Shown here: piece after piece, positions 1 through 7,182 of the stretch
How the letters are laid out: the number at the start of each line of letters is the position of its first letter
Numbering within the stretch: position 1 is the stretch's first letter
Assembly: GCA_003229495.1 (NCBI GenBank)
Contig: QIEB01000037.1
Location: 1-17,531 of the forward strand
DNA: 17,531 nt
Direction: 5' to 3'
From: Flammeovirgaceae bacterium
GTDB taxonomy: Bacteria; Bacteroidota; Bacteroidia; Cytophagales; Cyclobacteriaceae
The notes under the pieces: model-generated
What the model was told of the DNA's origin: nothing
The model's database searches: none
What the model saw: only the letters and a program-made list of their open reading frames with translations
Made by a program: the position numbers and the translations under genes

Positions 1-179
1 TCCTTCAGGCTACTGCTATTAATACTGTAGATCTCCTCTGAAGTTAGTTGTAGACCCATCTTTTGAAGATCTACCCCCTGGAGTCTCTTCAATTGTATAG
101 GTAGCCACAGGCCCTCATTGCCTACGCAATAAAAGGGGTAAAAAAGAAGGAAAGTGACGAATAATCTTATGACCACCAA
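1..179 (-). CDS. S46 family serine peptidase (DPP7/DPP11-like), N-terminal fragment
   Basis: Only the 5' end is inside the window; the gene continues past position 1. The visible frame reads as a hydrophobic signal peptide (roughly residues 4-18, preceded by an Arg) followed by NEGLWLP, then LKRLQGVDLQKMGLQL and EEIYSINSSSLK. This matches the mature N-terminus of S46 dipeptidyl-peptidases (family pattern: EGMWLP, then a DMQ.MGLKL-type stretch, then EDIYSVN.SSLKDA). Known members are exported and release dipeptides from peptides in the periplasm or at the outer membrane. The catalytic His and Ser would lie beyond the edge. No ATG exists in this frame: an in-frame stop lies at 204-206, so the start must be TTG (177-179) or GTG (174-176). 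I give the TTG. A perfect TAAATTTG -7 box about 26 nt upstream supports a start here. Family call is firm; exact start and substrate preference are not. Confidence 0.8.
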   Translation of the reverse strand, partial: MVVIRLFVTFLLFYPFYCVGNEGLWLPIQLKRLQGVDLQKMGLQLTSEEIYSINSSSLK

Positions 180-204
180 GGTATGTTTCTGGTAGAATGG
201 GGGT

Positions 205-212
205 CAAATTTA
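205..212 (-). promoter_or_regulatory. Bacteroidota -7 promoter element upstream of the S46 peptidase
   Basis: The minus strand reads TAAATTTG, an exact match to the Bacteroidota -7 consensus TAnnTTTG. It lies in the 71-bp gap between the BamA-like gene and the peptidase, and would place the transcript start about 20 nt before the proposed TTG/GTG start. I see no good TTG -33 element at the expected distance, so this is a half-promoter match. It suggests the peptidase can be transcribed separately from the upstream BamA-like gene. Confidence 0.45.
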
Positions 213-250
213 ACGAATAATCAGGGATTAATCACCTGATATGGGTGAAT

Positions 251-1708
251 TTAGATGTCGGCCCTCACATTGATAAAGAAACCGGTATTGGCGCGATCGT
301 TGATGGAGTACTCCAACCGGAGCACCAGGTCGTAGTATGTAACAATGTCCAGACCAATACCTCCCCCAAACAGGTATTTGTTAGATAACGCGGTGTTTTC
401 AGGGTCTGTAAATTCATTTTTCACGTAGCCTGAATCAAAGAATGCTTTTAGATAAACAGCCAGGGGAATTTTTTGGAATTGTGGTATGGGAACACTTTTT
501 ATTTGATGTTCTTTGGAGAACAGTAGTTTTTTAAAGGTTATTTTGTGGATTACATAATTCTGCCCCTCTACTACATACAGATCGTATCCTCTAATCTCAT
601 CCGGCCGGTATCCAATAGCATCGGTATTGTAATATGCTTGTCTTTTTGGGAAACTGGTTACTCCGGTTATACGGCTGCTCAGGAAAAAATTGTTCTTTAA
701 CGCGAAGTATTGGGCATAACTGGCCCGCATGCTAAAACGGTTTAAGTCATCATATATACCCAATCCGTTTTTCTCAGCCAGTAACGAAAGATGGTAACCC
801 TTAAGAGGATAAGCTATATAGTCACGCAGGTCCCTGGTAAAAAGATAACTGATGGTAAAGTAACGTTGTTGGGTATTACCATCCAGAAAGTAATTTGGGT
901 TTAGTTGCGCAATGGTATCATTTATGCTTGCCCGGTTGAAGCCAAAAGTAAAAAAGTGTTTATTATAAAATGAATATCGATGGGTCCAGGTTATGCTGGT
1001 ACTCAATGATTTTAGAAGCAGTTCCTCCGACTCAAGGAAGGTCTGCTTATTTTCAGTAGACCGATAAGAAAGATTCTTTTGATCCTGGTAGGCGATATTA
1101 AAAATCAACCCATTTCGTTGTTTCTGATCAAATTCAGGGATCACATAATTAAGCGCCAGGGTTTTGGAAAAGCCGAACTGAGCAATCATTTTTACAGTTT
1201 CACGACGGCCTCTGAAATTGTACTGGGTCAACCTAACTCCGTAGTTGACTCTGGAAAGATCGCGCCCCTGGTTGACCCACCATTCGTTAAAACTACGGTC
1301 AGCAAGCTTAAAAATGGGTGAAGGGAAGAAGTACCATCTTTCTTTCACCTGTATTACCAGGTCTACAACTTCCTGTGTCCGTTCAATCAATTGAATATCC
1401 ACTTCCAGGAAGAGTCTGGTGTTGATCAGTTTTTCTTTATCTTTCTGAATAATTATCGGTAGGTCGATCTTAGAAAATACTGCACCTGGTTTTAAGGCCA
1501 GCTCTCTCAGAATAATCTTTTCCTTGGTTTTGCGATTGCCAGTGATGAATACATTGCCGATTAGTACATCTTGAAACTGGCTGGAGTCAATATCTGAAGT
1601 TTCTTGCTGAGATTTTGCCAATAGGGTACTATTGGTAGAATTTTGAGCTCCCAGAAACTCTACACTACCCCACAATAGGACCAACAACAATAACCTCAAA
1701 CTATACAA
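251..1708 (-). CDS. BamA/TamA family outer membrane protein with a single POTRA domain
   Basis: A 485-residue exported beta-barrel protein. Residues 1-21 form a signal peptide (LRLLLLVLLWG core, cleavage probably after LGA). Residues about 47-124 form one POTRA domain (GNVFITGNRKT start, NTRLFLEVDI, ending LVIQVKERW). The rest is a surface-antigen/Omp85 barrel rich in alternating aromatic strands, with RDLRDYIAYPLKGYHL at 292-307 and IRGYDLY at 372-378, which corresponds to the loop-6 (V/I)RGY/F motif of Omp85 proteins. True BamA of this phylum is far longer with several POTRA domains, so this is a smaller paralogue. It may insert or translocate a subset of outer membrane or surface proteins; that is inference. 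The start codon is TTG at 1706-1708: an in-frame stop at 1724-1726 leaves no ATG. A second TTG at 1697-1699 (giving MRLLLL) is an equally good start. It precedes the S46 peptidase by 71 bp on the same strand. Confidence 0.85.
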   Translation of the reverse strand: MYSLRLLLLVLLWGSVEFLGAQNSTNSTLLAKSQQETSDIDSSQFQDVLIGNVFITGNRKTKEKIILRELALKPGAVFSKIDLPIIIQKDKEKLINTRLFLEVDIQLIERTQEVVDLVIQVKERWYFFPSPIFKLADRSFNEWWVNQGRDLSRVNYGVRLTQYNFRGRRETVKMIAQFGFSKTLALNYVIPEFDQKQRNGLIFNIAYQDQKNLSYRSTENKQTFLESEELLLKSLSTSITWTHRYSFYNKHFFTFGFNRASINDTIAQLNPNYFLDGNTQQRYFTISYLFTRDLRDYIAYPLKGYHLSLLAEKNGLGIYDDLNRFSMRASYAQYFALKNNFFLSSRITGVTSFPKRQAYYNTDAIGYRPDEIRGYDLYVVEGQNYVIHKITFKKLLFSKEHQIKSVPIPQFQKIPLAVYLKAFFDSGYVKNEFTDPENTALSNKYLFGGGIGLDIVTYYDLVLRLEYSINDRANTGFFINVRADI

Positions 1709-1880
1709 TGTAAAATGCCTCGGCTAGATAAACTTAAAGCTAGTTTTATTTAAAGTTGATTTAAATTGAAATGGTTTCCAAATCTGACATAAACTAGAGA
1801 TTTCTTCAATTGATAGTATTATTTGAAGAGTAATAGTACAATTCCTAGAGATTTTATATGGCTCAATCTGCAATTTATGT
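1709..1880. other. Divergent intergenic region between the BamA-like gene and yidD
   Basis: This 172-bp AT-rich stretch should hold promoters for both flanking genes. I see only imperfect matches to the Bacteroidota -7 box: on the plus strand TATTATTTG at 1817-1825, which has a spacing one base too long. No RNA gene, repeat or small conserved frame is evident; the open frames crossing it look like chance. Confidence 0.4.
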
Positions 1881-1892
1881 ATGTTTATGGTC

Positions 1893-2114
1893 ATGAAGAA
1901 GAGGGCAAGGAAAATTTTTGTTTTCCCTATTATAATATACCAAAGTATCATTTCTCCATTCTTTCCTGCTTCATGCAGGTTCTCTCCAACCTGTTCACAC
2001 TATTCGAAACGTGCAATACTAAGGCATGGGTTGGTTCGAGGTACTTGGTTGGCTATCAAAAGGATCATTCGTTGCCATCCCTGGGGTGGACAAGGTTATG
2101 ATCCGGTCCCTTGA
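1893..2114 (+). CDS. yidD: Membrane protein insertion efficiency factor YidD
   Basis: A 73-residue small basic protein with the complete YidD signature: IIIYQSIISPFFPASCRFSPTCSHYS, then a basic segment GTWLAIKRIIRCHPW, then GYDPVP at the C-terminus. The two Cys of CRFSPTC and the terminal GYDPVP are family hallmarks. YidD lies at the inner face of the cytoplasmic membrane and assists YidC-dependent insertion of membrane proteins. Three in-frame ATG codons occur (1881, 1887, 1893); I choose 1893 because it gives the usual MKK-rich N-terminus and family length, but the 77-residue version starting at 1881 is possible. It runs convergent to lgt and overlaps its 3' end by 50 bp (2065-2114), so its conserved C-terminal motif is encoded antisense to the Lgt tail. 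No strong promoter is visible in the 170-bp gap upstream. Confidence 0.93.
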   Translation: MKKRARKIFVFPIIIYQSIISPFFPASCRFSPTCSHYSKRAILRHGLVRGTWLAIKRIIRCHPWGGQGYDPVP

Positions 2115-3201
2115 TTTTTTTGTTTTTTTTCATAACCCTGAAAATAAGTATGATACCTGCAATAATTAAGGGGATACTCAACCATTGTCCCATATTAAGT
2201 GGGATATCATCTTCAAACGCTTCTTGATTCTCTTTGAAAAACTCGTATACAAAACGAAGGCCAAAAAGAACAATAAGAAACAAACTGAAAATTAGGCCCT
2301 CAGGTGTTTCGGCTTTCTTTCTGCTCCACAGGTACAAAAGAAAGAAGAACAGCAGTAAGCTGGATATGGATTCGTATAATTGCGCTGGATGTCTGGGAAT
2401 ACCTTCTATTAATACTTCCGCCGCCAGACCTTCTCCGGTAGTGGGCACCAGACGATAAGCCAGAGGCCCCTCTTGAGAATACTTAATATGCGGTTCAGAC
2501 CTTGAACTGAGATTGTTCAATATACTCTTTAACCTGTTCTGCAAGTATCCTGTTGCTTCAGCTTGACCCATGGCTGCAATGAACTCCAGACGCAAAAGTA
2601 CCGGTGCCGTCATATCCAGACTGTCTGATGCGGGCGAAGCCTTAGAAGCCTCAGCGCTTTTAATAAATTGATCTGTTTCAATGGCCTCTTCAAGGGCTCG
2701 GGCAAACACTACACCATTGGAACTATCAGTAGGTAATCCCACTATTTCAGAATTAATGAAATTGCCAAACCTGATAAAAGACCCGGCCAGCGCTACGATT
2801 ATTACCACCCGGTCAACTACCCACAGATAGGATTGCCCGGCTTTTTTTCTCGAGTATACATAAATACCCGTCAAGATACCAATGGCCGCCCCATGGCTGG
2901 CTAATCCGCCTTCCCATACTTTTAAGATGTCCAATGGGTTTTGAAGATAACCTATGGGATCGTAAAACAAGACATGGCCAAGGCGTGCTCCAATGACTGT
3001 GGCAATGACCATGTAAAGGGTAAGGGTTTCAACGTCCTGGCTGGTCTTTTTTTCCGACTTGAAAATATAGAACATGACCTGCTGACCGATGATGAATGCC
3101 ATGGCGAACAGTAACCCGTACCATACGATGGGATGGTCGTTGATGGGGAGTCTAAAAATCTCTTTATTGGGATCCCATACAATATAGTTGAATAGCGTCA
3201 T
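2065..3201 (-). CDS. lgt: Prolipoprotein diacylglyceryl transferase (Lgt)
   Basis: Lgt transfers diacylglycerol from phosphatidylglycerol to the lipobox Cys of prelipoproteins at the cytoplasmic membrane, the first step of lipoprotein maturation. The 378-residue protein is multi-spanning, with membrane segments near residues 25-46, 60-80, 100-117, 128-142, 281-292, 303-320 and 340-356. Signature elements are GGLASHGA (98-105), FIRFGNFINSEIVG (142-155, the Lgt signature with Arg144) and RHPAQLYE (270-277). It is about 90 residues longer than the E. coli enzyme because of a soluble insertion between residues about 163 and 268, just before RHPAQLYE. The last 16 residues follow an A8-C-A7 tract and are encoded antisense to yidD. 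It is the last gene of the acpP-fabF-rnc-nadE-lgt run, starting 28 nt after nadE. ATG start at 3199-3201. Confidence 0.95.
   Translation of the reverse strand: MTLFNYIVWDPNKEIFRLPINDHPIVWYGLLFAMAFIIGQQVMFYIFKSEKKTSQDVETLTLYMVIATVIGARLGHVLFYDPIGYLQNPLDILKVWEGGLASHGAAIGILTGIYVYSRKKAGQSYLWVVDRVVIIVALAGSFIRFGNFINSEIVGLPTDSSNGVVFARALEEAIETDQFIKSAEASKASPASDSLDMTAPVLLRLEFIAAMGQAEATGYLQNRLKSILNNLSSRSEPHIKYSQEGPLAYRLVPTTGEGLAAEVLIEGIPRHPAQLYESISSLLLFFFLLYLWSRKKAETPEGLIFSLFLIVLFGLRFVYEFFKENQEAFEDDIPLNMGQWLSIPLIIAGIILIFRVMKKNKKIKGPDHNLVHPRDGNE
2094..2137. repeat. 8-bp inverted repeat flanking the yidD stop and a T-rich tract
   Basis: GGTTATGA at 2094-2101 is repeated in inverse as TCATAACC at 2130-2137. 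The 28-nt spacer contains the yidD stop codon (2112-2114), T7 (2115-2121) and T8 (2123-2130). The whole element lies inside the lgt coding end. It could slow or end transcripts at this convergent junction, but the long loop makes a classical intrinsic terminator unlikely. Confidence 0.3.
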
Positions 3202-3229
3202 GACTCAGGTTTATAATTTGATTGGAAAT

Positions 3230-5119
3230 TTATGTTTGTTTGACCGCAATTTTCTCTAATAACTCGAGTTCTTGGTTAAATCCTCCGGAGAGAATAGGAA
3301 AGCGACACCAGGTTTTGGGGTCAATATTGAATTCATCCAGGTGGAATGAGGGAGCTATTCGCTCTCTTTTCCATTGATTTCGTGACCACAGTTTAAAGAA
3401 TTTTGTGATGTATAATGCCAGCATGTCTTCAGATTTCAATTGTGCTGGTTTTAATTCGCGGTAAACTTCCAAAGGACTCAGGTGGTCTCTGATTGCCAAT
3501 TGTTCAATTGCAACAATTACATTATAAGGCATCAGGTCTGCCTCATCAGTTTGATTTCGTTCCAAAGGCCTTAATTCGGCACTTGGCTGTAGCTTATTCA
3601 CAGATGATAGCGCTTCGTATCCCAGGGTCTTTTCAGCCCAGACCAACCATTCCAGAATAAATTTCTTGTCGACAGCTGCTATTGGAGCAATGCTTCCACA
3701 GGTGTCCCCATCCATAGTGGCATACCCCACGTCGCCTTCACTGCGATTAGAAGTGCTGATGAGTAAAGCGTTTTTTATATTCGCCAGCATCCAAATAGCT
3801 GGGGCCCGGGTTCGTGCCTGAATATTCTGTAGAGCGATATCATCACGCTCCCAGCTAAGCGTACGTGCTAGCGCCCGCTCAATTTTATCACGATATGAGC
3901 TAACTTCCTGATCAATATTCCAATGATGAAAGGTAGCCCCCAGAGCCATAGCCAAGCTTCTGGCTGATTCAAAGGTTTTTGGTGAGCTGTTTTCGGTGGC
4001 CTGATAAACGCAGGTAAGGATTTCCTTCATAATAGGTCCTAAGGCTTCTTCTATACTGCTGGATTTTGTTTTTGCAATCAAACTGTCCAGTCCCGCCTTT
4101 ATTAGGAACTTTTCCACTCCCAGTTCCTCGATTCCTCGACGGACCATTTCCGTAACCAGCACCGCGCAGGTGGACGAGTCGGCTCCCCCGCTCAAAGAAA
4201 CTACGAAACCTTTGCTTTTGCTTTTTCTCAAATAATCAAAAAGTGCCAGAGTCACAGCATTGGTGAATTCCGCTTTGATGCTCTTGGTGTCATTTTTTAA
4301 CTCAGCCAAACTGTTTGCTGGATTTGAAAAATCCAATATTGCACTGGTTAGATTGACCTGCTTATATGACATTTTGAGGTTGCGTTGGATCAATCTGCCT
4401 TTTTGAGCAATAAAAATATCCCCGTCAAAGATCATACGCCCGGTTTCGTTGCCCAACAGGTTGCTATAAATATAAGCACATTCAAACTTGCGCGAACTTT
4501 CTACTACCAGGTTCTCTCGGTAGGCAGATTTCCGGAAAGAAAAATGACTAGCCGAGGGATTCAAGACCAGCTGCACACCTCTCTCAAATAACCTGCATGC
4601 TGGCCGTTGGTCTCCAACCCAAGCGTCTTCACAGATTTCAAATCCGATAAGGATATCGTGAAGTTGGTATAGACGGTCACCAAACGGATAGTTCTGCTCG
4701 TGGTAAACGAATTCTTTAAGAAGGCCGGATGGCCAGGCAGTAAACCATCTGGGTTCATAATGTACGCCTTCATTGGCTAAGTGTTGTTTGGGTATGAATC
4801 CCTGGATCTGCTTATTATGAATTAGGCAAGTACAATTGTACAGGGCTTTTTCATACCATATGGGAAGTCCAACACATACGCTGATGTCAGCGCACCAACT
4901 GGCAATTTCAGCCAGATGATTGAGTGCACTTTTGGAGAGCCAGCTACTTAGAAATAAATCTTCACAGCCATATCCGGTAATGGACAACTCAGGTAAGCAT
5001 AAGATAGAAACGCCTTCTGATTGTGCGATTGATATGGCCTCCCTTATATTTTCAAGATTGTTTTTCCAACCCAAAGGGGTCTGATTTAGGGCAGCACCCG
5101 CTAATTTGATCTTGGTCAT
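3230..5119 (-). CDS. nadE: Glutamine-dependent NAD(+) synthetase
   Basis: A 629-residue two-domain enzyme making NAD+ from nicotinate adenine dinucleotide, ATP and glutamine. Residues 1-270 form a carbon-nitrogen hydrolase (nitrilase-fold) glutaminase domain with the catalytic triad Glu44 (LPELSITGYG), Lys111 (IPKQHL) and Cys163 (FEICEDAW). Residues about 285-600 form the NAD synthase domain with the ATP pyrophosphatase loop SLSGGADSS (308-316), SSNRSEG-type and DGDTCGSIAPI segments. The presence of the glutaminase domain means glutamine, not free ammonia, is the expected nitrogen donor. Length fits the long bacterial glutamine-dependent class. It starts 41 nt after rnc and is followed by lgt after 28 nt, so it is probably cotranscribed with both. 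ATG start at 5117-5119, with a candidate -7 box just upstream. Confidence 0.95.
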   Translation of the reverse strand: MTKIKLAGAALNQTPLGWKNNLENIREAISIAQSEGVSILCLPELSITGYGCEDLFLSSWLSKSALNHLAEIASWCADISVCVGLPIWYEKALYNCTCLIHNKQIQGFIPKQHLANEGVHYEPRWFTAWPSGLLKEFVYHEQNYPFGDRLYQLHDILIGFEICEDAWVGDQRPACRLFERGVQLVLNPSASHFSFRKSAYRENLVVESSRKFECAYIYSNLLGNETGRMIFDGDIFIAQKGRLIQRNLKMSYKQVNLTSAILDFSNPANSLAELKNDTKSIKAEFTNAVTLALFDYLRKSKSKGFVVSLSGGADSSTCAVLVTEMVRRGIEELGVEKFLIKAGLDSLIAKTKSSSIEEALGPIMKEILTCVYQATENSSPKTFESARSLAMALGATFHHWNIDQEVSSYRDKIERALARTLSWERDDIALQNIQARTRAPAIWMLANIKNALLISTSNRSEGDVGYATMDGDTCGSIAPIAAVDKKFILEWLVWAEKTLGYEALSSVNKLQPSAELRPLERNQTDEADLMPYNVIVAIEQLAIRDHLSPLEVYRELKPAQLKSEDMLALYITKFFKLWSRNQWKRERIAPSFHLDEFNIDPKTWCRFPILSGGFNQELELLEKIAVKQT

Positions 5120-5137
5120 GGTTCCTGAATGTGGCTA

Positions 5138-5145
5138 CGAAAGTA
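5138..5145 (-). promoter_or_regulatory. Candidate internal -7 box before nadE
   Basis: The minus strand reads TACTTTCG in the 41-bp rnc-nadE gap, one base off the TAnnTTTG consensus, about 18 nt before the nadE ATG. No TTG -33 element is seen at a good distance. It may give nadE-lgt some independent transcription within the longer gene run. Confidence 0.3.
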
Positions 5146-5160
5146 ATTAAATAATCTCAC

Positions 5161-5895
5161 TTAAAGTAGATTTAACTTTTCACAAGCTTTCAGGGCTGCA
5201 TCCTGCTCAGCTTTTTTTTTGGAGGTGCCGATTCCTCTGGAAACCTGTTGTTTATCTATCAACAAGGTTATCTCAAATTCGTTATAAACAGATGTACCGG
5301 ACTGAGTCACTGGCTCAAATACAATTTCTTTACTTTCCTTCTGAGCCCACTCAATAATCTTACTTTTGAAGTTAGAATCTGTATGTATGATCTGTGGTAT
5401 ATCTAAATGCTGTTCGACTATTTTTACCAGAATAAAATTCTTGCAAAATGCATATCCCCGGTCTAGGAAAACTGCTCCAATAACAGCCTCTAAGGCATTT
5501 CCATAAATGGAATTGCTTTTTTTGCTTTGGATTTTATCTTGAAGTTCAACCAGGCTGGGAATTCCAAGTTTCTTCGCCAGCCTGTTTAAAGTTTCCCTTT
5601 TTACAATTCTGGACCGGATCTCAGTGAGGAACCCTTCATCCTCAAACGGGTATTTTTTGAATAAGTACTCGGCCACCACCATACTAAGAGTAGCGTCTCC
5701 TAGAAACTCGAGACGTTCGTTACTTTCTCTAAATCCCCCTTTGGTGACTTTACCTGCAGAGCTGTGAAGGGTTGCTAGTTTAAAAAGATCCAGATTCTTA
5801 GGTTTGCTTCCGACTATGCTGGTAATAGCATCACTAAAATGGTGGTCCTTTTCTGACAGAGCAGTTTTACCCAGGATTTTCTCCCAAAAAGACAT
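5161..5895 (-). CDS. rnc: Ribonuclease III
   Basis: A 244-residue double-strand-specific endoribonuclease that processes rRNA precursors and structured RNAs. The RNase III domain (about 20-165) has the signature ERLEFLGDATL at 60-70, giving Glu60, Glu63 and Asp67 by alignment with E. coli Glu38, Glu41 and Asp45, and the second metal-ligand segment YGNALEAVIGA at 131-141 with Glu136. The position matching E. coli Asp114 is Asn133 here. The double-stranded RNA-binding domain spans about 176-242 and ends in GTSKKKAEQDAALKAC. The KKK of that motif lies in an A9 run (5212-5220). The start ATG directly abuts the fabF stop codon with no gap, so translation is probably coupled; acpP-fabF-rnc is a common order in this phylum. 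Confidence 0.96.
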   Translation of the reverse strand: MSFWEKILGKTALSEKDHHFSDAITSIVGSKPKNLDLFKLATLHSSAGKVTKGGFRESNERLEFLGDATLSMVVAEYLFKKYPFEDEGFLTEIRSRIVKRETLNRLAKKLGIPSLVELQDKIQSKKSNSIYGNALEAVIGAVFLDRGYAFCKNFILVKIVEQHLDIPQIIHTDSNFKSKIIEWAQKESKEIVFEPVTQSGTSVYNEFEITLLIDKQQVSRGIGTSKKKAEQDAALKACEKLNLL

Positions 5896-7149
5896 CTACT
5901 CTGATACTTTCCGAAAAATGATCGAGGTATTATGACCGCCGAAGCCGAAGGTGTTGCTTAAGGCTACCTTGACCTCACGTTTCTGAGAAGTATTAAAGGT
6001 GAGATTCAGCTTATTGTCAAGATTCTCGTCGTCTGTGAAATGGTTTATAGTAGGAGGGATCAATTGGTTTTTTAAAGCCATGATTGAGGCGATGGCCTCG
6101 ATAGCTCCGGCAGCCCCCAGCAAATGCCCTGTCATTGATTTAGTTGAACTGATATTAAGTTTGTAGGCATGGTCACCGAATACCCGCTGAATTGCCAAAG
6201 TTTCACTAACATCGCCTAGGGGTGTAGAGGTTCCATGGACATTGATATAGTCAACATCTGAAGGTTCCATATTGGCGTCCTTTAGTGCATTGATCATTAC
6301 GTTGGTAGCACCTATTCCCTCCGGATGGGGAGCGGTAATATGGTAGGCGTCTGCCGACATTCCGCCACCAGCTAACTCAGCGTAGATATTAGCGCCCCTG
6401 GCCTTTGCATGTTCATAATCTTCCAGGATTAAAGCACCAGCACCTTCGCCAAGCACAAACCCGTCACGGTCTTTATCAAAGGGCCTTGACGCTGTTGCGG
6501 GATCATCATTTCTTACTGATAATGCCTTCATGGCATTGAATCCACCGATACCAGCTTCAGTTACGGCGGCCTCAGAACCTCCTGATACCATAATGTCCGC
6601 CCGACCCGTTTGTATATAGGTAAAGGCATCAATTAAAGCATTGGTTGCCGAAGCACAAGCAGAGACAGTGACAAAATTCGGGCCCCGAAGTTGATATTTG
6701 ATAGAGATATAGCCAGCGCTTATATCAGCAATCATTTTGGGAATAAAAAAAGGGTTAAACCGAGGTGTGCCGTCACCTTCAGAAAATGCCGTAACTTCAT
6801 CTTGAAATGTGCGAAGCCCTCCAATTCCCGAGCCCCAGATCACCCCGGCTCGATCACGGTCTATTGCTTCCAGGTCTAACCCGGAGTCTTCCATGGCCTC
6901 CTGGGCTGCAACTACAGCATAGCGAGTAAACGGATCCATTTTACGGATTTCCTTGCGATCAAGAAAGTCGGCGGGATCAAAGTTTTTTAGTTCGCAAGCA
7001 AAACGTGTCCTGAATTTTTCTGCATTAAACCGTGTAATAGGTGCGGCACCACTTACCCCCTTAGACAAATTTGTCCAGAATTCCTGGACAGTATTTCCTA
7101 TTGGAGTAAGGGCTCCTAGACCTGTAATTACAACGCGTTTAAATTGCAT
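5896..7149 (-). CDS. fabF: Beta-ketoacyl-ACP synthase II
   Basis: A 417-residue condensing enzyme that elongates acyl-ACP with malonyl-ACP in type II fatty acid synthesis. The thiolase-fold catalytic triad is visible: Cys165 in VSACASATN, His305 in NVHGTSTPLGD, and His342 in the MTGHLLGAAGAIEA segment with Lys337 just before it. The C-terminal ALSNTFGFGGHN glycine-rich loop is intact, and the N-terminal VVITGLGALTPIG is typical. Length is standard for FabF. It lies 33 nt downstream of acpP, whose product is its substrate carrier, and its stop abuts the rnc start. A 7-bp perfect hairpin sits in the acpP-fabF gap. ATG start at 7147-7149. Confidence 0.97.
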   Translation of the reverse strand: MQFKRVVITGLGALTPIGNTVQEFWTNLSKGVSGAAPITRFNAEKFRTRFACELKNFDPADFLDRKEIRKMDPFTRYAVVAAQEAMEDSGLDLEAIDRDRAGVIWGSGIGGLRTFQDEVTAFSEGDGTPRFNPFFIPKMIADISAGYISIKYQLRGPNFVTVSACASATNALIDAFTYIQTGRADIMVSGGSEAAVTEAGIGGFNAMKALSVRNDDPATASRPFDKDRDGFVLGEGAGALILEDYEHAKARGANIYAELAGGGMSADAYHITAPHPEGIGATNVMINALKDANMEPSDVDYINVHGTSTPLGDVSETLAIQRVFGDHAYKLNISSTKSMTGHLLGAAGAIEAIASIMALKNQLIPPTINHFTDDENLDNKLNLTFNTSQKREVKVALSNTFGFGGHNTSIIFRKVSE

Positions 7150-7163
7150 TAAAATATGGGGAA

Positions 7164-7180
7164 TTAGGTAGGGTACCTAA
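7164..7180 (-). promoter_or_regulatory. Stem-loop between acpP and fabF
   Basis: A perfect 7-bp inverted repeat, TTAGGTA at 7164-7170 and TACCTAA at 7174-7180, with a 3-nt loop, fills the centre of the 33-nt acpP-fabF gap. On the transcribed strand it begins 2 nt after the acpP stop. It lacks a U-tract after it, so it is more likely an mRNA-stability or processing element than a terminator. ACP is normally needed in great excess over FabF, which such an element could help achieve; that role is inference. Confidence 0.45.
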
Positions 7181-7182
7181 AA

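Noticed and set aside
220..248. Overlapping short inverted repeats (ATCAGG/CCTGAT and TCACC/GGTGA) just after the BamA-like stop
   Set aside because: Stems of 5-6 bp with 7-9 nt loops and no T-tract; too weak to call a terminator.
1823..2101. Plus-strand 92-codon frame overlapping yidD
   Set aside because: It is the frame-shifted shadow of yidD; the YidD motifs are all in the frame ending at 2114.
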